A DNA stretch of 64,000 bases from JBCDBD01 sp039184335 (GTDB lineage Bacteria > Bacteroidota > Bacteroidia > Flavobacteriales > Flavobacteriaceae), in contig JBCDBD010000002.1 of assembly GCA_039184335.1 (NCBI GenBank), positions 1 through 64,000 of the forward strand, in the 5' to 3' direction. The position numbers were made by a program, and so were the translations under genes. The notes under the pieces were generated by a model. That model saw nothing but the letters and a program-made list of their open reading frames with translations. It was not told where the DNA came from and did no database searches. Shown here in pieces: positions 62,228 to 64,000 of the stretch; within the stretch, counting starts at the first letter, position 1; each line of letters begins with the position of its first letter.

Positions 62228-63262
62228 TTAGCCCATCTCACCGCGTGATGATGTCTCAAAAATTGCTTTGAACAACCTATTGGACGTATGGTTTCCGAGC
62301 AAATGCATTGCCTTGGTAATTGCTGCCTCAGTGGTAATATCCTTTCCATTGATGATATTCATTTTCTCTAGGTGTTTACTGGTCTCATATTGCCCCATGA
62401 CCACGCTGCCCCCTGTGCACTGGGTGACATTGATAATATGCAATCCGCCAGATATGGCATGTGCCAAATCTTCTAAAAACCACTTTTCTGTGGAAGCATT
62501 TCCCGACCCATAAGTTTCCAATACCAAGGCTTTCAATTTTGGGGTTGCCAGCACTGATTGCAAAAAGTTACGACCCATACCAGGAAACAGTTTGAGCACC
62601 CCCACTTGGCCGTCCATTCTCTTGTGCACGACCAATGCCCGTTTTTGGGCTACTCTAGGAAAGAGGTCGGCCTTGTTCACCTTCAAATGTACCCCCGACT
62701 CGGCCAATGGCGGATAATTTGGTGACGCAAAGGCCTCAAAATGTTCAGCATTCATCTTTGTGGTTCGATTGGCCCGATACAATTTGTATTCAAAGTAAAG
62801 GCAGACTTCTTGGATAACCGATTCCCCTTTTTCCAATAAAGAGGCTATTTGAATAGAAGTGATCAGGTTTTCCTTTGCATCGGTTCGCAAGTCACCGATT
62901 GGCAACTGGGATCCTGTAAAAATAACTGGTTTTGAAAGGTTTTCGAGCATAAAACTCAATGCCGATCCCGAATAACTCATCGTATCGCTTCCGTGGAGTA
63001 TGACAAATCCATCGTAGTCATCATAGTCTTTTTGAACAATTGAAGCGATGGCAACCCAATGGTTGGGGTCCATATTTGAGGAATCAATGGGGTTTTCGAA
63101 CGATACCCCGGTCAAATCACAGTCCAATTGTTTGAGTTCGGGGATATTCTTGATCAGCTCCCCGAAATCAAAGGCCTTCAAAGTCCCGGTCTGGTAATCC
63201 TTGACCATACCTATGGTACCTCCGGTGTAGATCAACAATATGCTGGCTTTCTTCTTCAACAT
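62228..63262 (-). CDS. ansA: Type I (cytoplasmic) L-asparaginase
   Basis: AnsA hydrolyses asparagine to aspartate and ammonia. The product shows the catalytic motifs: the first Thr in LLIYTGGTIGMV, the second in GFVILHGSDTMSYS, and DSSNMDPNHW. No signal peptide is seen, in line with the cytoplasmic type. The start is set at the ATG at 63262 (344 residues), eight bases after the tatD stop; the in-frame TTG four codons earlier is less likely. It follows tatD in one transcript. Confidence 0.94.
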   Translation of the reverse strand: MLKKKASILLIYTGGTIGMVKDYQTGTLKAFDFGELIKNIPELKQLDCDLTGVSFENPIDSSNMDPNHWVAIASIVQKDYDDYDGFVILHGSDTMSYSGSALSFMLENLSKPVIFTGSQLPIGDLRTDAKENLITSIQIASLLEKGESVIQEVCLYFEYKLYRANRTTKMNAEHFEAFASPNYPPLAESGVHLKVNKADLFPRVAQKRALVVHKRMDGQVGVLKLFPGMGRNFLQSVLATPKLKALVLETYGSGNASTEKWFLEDLAHAISGGLHIINVTQCTGGSVVMGQYETSKHLEKMNIINGKDITTEAAITKAMHLLGNHTSNRLFKAIFETSSRGEMG

Positions 63263-63270
63263 GCTTTTAT

Positions 63271-64000
63271 TCAAACCCCAAAAACGTTTTGTGAATTATT
63301 CGTGGTTATTTCTGCGATTTCTTCTTGATCCCTACCATAAACAACAGCGAGCTTTTCCAATACCTTAACAATATAGGCACTTTCATTTCGCTTGCCCCTA
63401 AAGGGTGTCGGTGCCAAATAGGGAGCATCGGTTTCCAAAACAATATGTTCCAAATCGATCTGGTGTAAAAATTGGTCTATCTTTCCATTTTTAAAAGTCA
63501 ATACCCCGCCAATACCGAGCTTCATGTTGTATGAGATTGCTTTTTCGGCCTGTGTTTTATTCCCGGCAAAACAATGGAAAATTCCATGTAGGTCATCCCC
63601 TTTTTCCTGTTCCAATATTTCAAAAATTTCGTCAAATGACGCTCTTGAATGTATGACTATGGGCAAGCGATGCTTCTTTGCTAACCGAATCTGCCATACA
63701 AAAGCATCTTGTTGTTGTTGCAAATAGGCCTTGTCCCAATACAGATCAATGCCTATTTCACCTACCGCGTAGCACTTTTCCCGCTCCAACATATTCGCGA
63801 CATGTTTGAGTTCGGCTTTATAGTCTTTATTGACATGGGTCGGGTGCAACCCCATCATCAAAAAAACATGTTCAGGGTATGCACGCTGTAGATCGATCAT
63901 CCGATTCGTACAAGCCGATTCTATTGCAGGAAGAAAAAAGCGCTTTACCCCACTCTCCAGTGCCCTTTTCATCATCTCATGCCTATCTTCATCAAAAGCC
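63271..64000 (-). CDS. tatD: TatD family metal-dependent hydrolase, N-terminus outside the window
   Basis: This TIM-barrel metal-dependent nuclease family protein runs off the window edge; the reading frame stays open to position 64000, reading AFDEDRHEMMKRALESGVKR, which matches the early part of TatD proteins, so only about 12-15 residues are missing. Visible metal and active-site motifs are AVGEIGIDLYWD, IVIHSRASFDE, GIFHCFAGNK and LETDAPYLAP. It precedes ansA with an eight-base gap. Confidence 0.93.
   Translation of the reverse strand, partial: AFDEDRHEMMKRALESGVKRFFLPAIESACTNRMIDLQRAYPEHVFLMMGLHPTHVNKDYKAELKHVANMLEREKCYAVGEIGIDLYWDKAYLQQQQDAFVWQIRLAKKHRLPIVIHSRASFDEIFEILEQEKGDDLHGIFHCFAGNKTQAEKAISYNMKLGIGGVLTFKNGKIDQFLHQIDLEHIVLETDAPYLAPTPFRGKRNESAYIVKVLEKLAVVYGRDQEEIAEITTNNSQNVFGV

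Noticed and set aside
1..64000. CRISPR arrays, prophage genes, integrases and defence systems
   Set aside because: I looked for regularly spaced repeats, phage structural genes and typical nuclease/helicase islands and saw none.

Overview
The window reads as chromosomal DNA of a marine-type member of the Flavobacteriaceae (Bacteroidota). Three things point there. It encodes an alternative complex III (ActABCDEF) joined to a cytochrome c oxidase, GIN/DUF4097 envelope proteins, a DUF2723 protein, DUF5916 and paired ExbD proteins. Its intergenic regions repeatedly carry the Bacteroidota promoter pattern TTG-N17-23-TAnnTTTG. Classical Shine-Dalgarno sequences are mostly missing. The genus cannot be fixed from the sequence alone; a Muricauda/Maribacter-like relative is a guess.

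Layout. 0.2-2.0 kb: a GIN-domain protein and ruvB. 2.1-13.9 kb (minus strand): a long respiratory operon actA-actB-actC-actD-actE-actF-ctaC-ctaD, closed by a strong hairpin terminator. It encodes quinol oxidation by alternative complex III and electron transfer to an aa3-type oxidase, but no oxidase subunit III is present. 14.1-19.0 kb: a SPOR-domain protein, then rimP-nusA-infB with a promoter and a terminator-like leader hairpin. 19.2-20.6 kb: a membrane class III nucleotide cyclase and tRNA-Gln. 20.8-29.1 kb: a large DUF2723 membrane protein, a thioredoxin-fold protein lacking its CxxC, a metallophosphoesterase, cutC, a secreted glycosylasparaginase-type hydrolase and an unrecognised membrane protein. 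29.2-33.7 kb: polA, a possible 49-residue protein, a decayed IS5-like transposase, an AT-rich SdpI-like gene and an inverted repeat; this is the only clearly accessory stretch. 33.8-41.4 kb: an esterase-fold/TPR protein without its nucleophile, then marR divergent from the tyrosine/homogentisate operon (hppD, hmgA, fahA, flavin reductase, aminotransferase). 41.4-44.8 kb: an acidic lipoprotein and a DUF5916 outer-membrane protein. 45.0-48.2 kb: rplM-rpsI and rpsB-tsf. 48.2-51.3 kb (minus): an ECF sigma factor, a HEAT-repeat anti-sigma candidate and two DUF4097 proteins. 51.5-58.9 kb: pyrH, frr, an MMPL/RND transporter, asnS, rpoN and a PAP2-like membrane protein. 58.9-64.0 kb (minus): a PorT-like barrel, an ExbB-membrane protein-ExbD-ExbD cluster, tRNA-Ser, ansA and a tatD cut by the window edge.

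Most of the window is housekeeping. I see no CRISPR array, prophage or obvious defence island. The observations most worth following are: (a) the same type of C-terminal helix-hairpin-helix tail on two unrelated proteins, ribosomal protein S2 and ActC; (b) two proteins that keep their fold but have lost catalytic residues; (c) the ECF sigma/HEAT/DUF4097 operon; (d) structured leaders before rimP-nusA-infB and rpsB; and (e) a neat MarR operator candidate in the marR-hppD divergent promoter.
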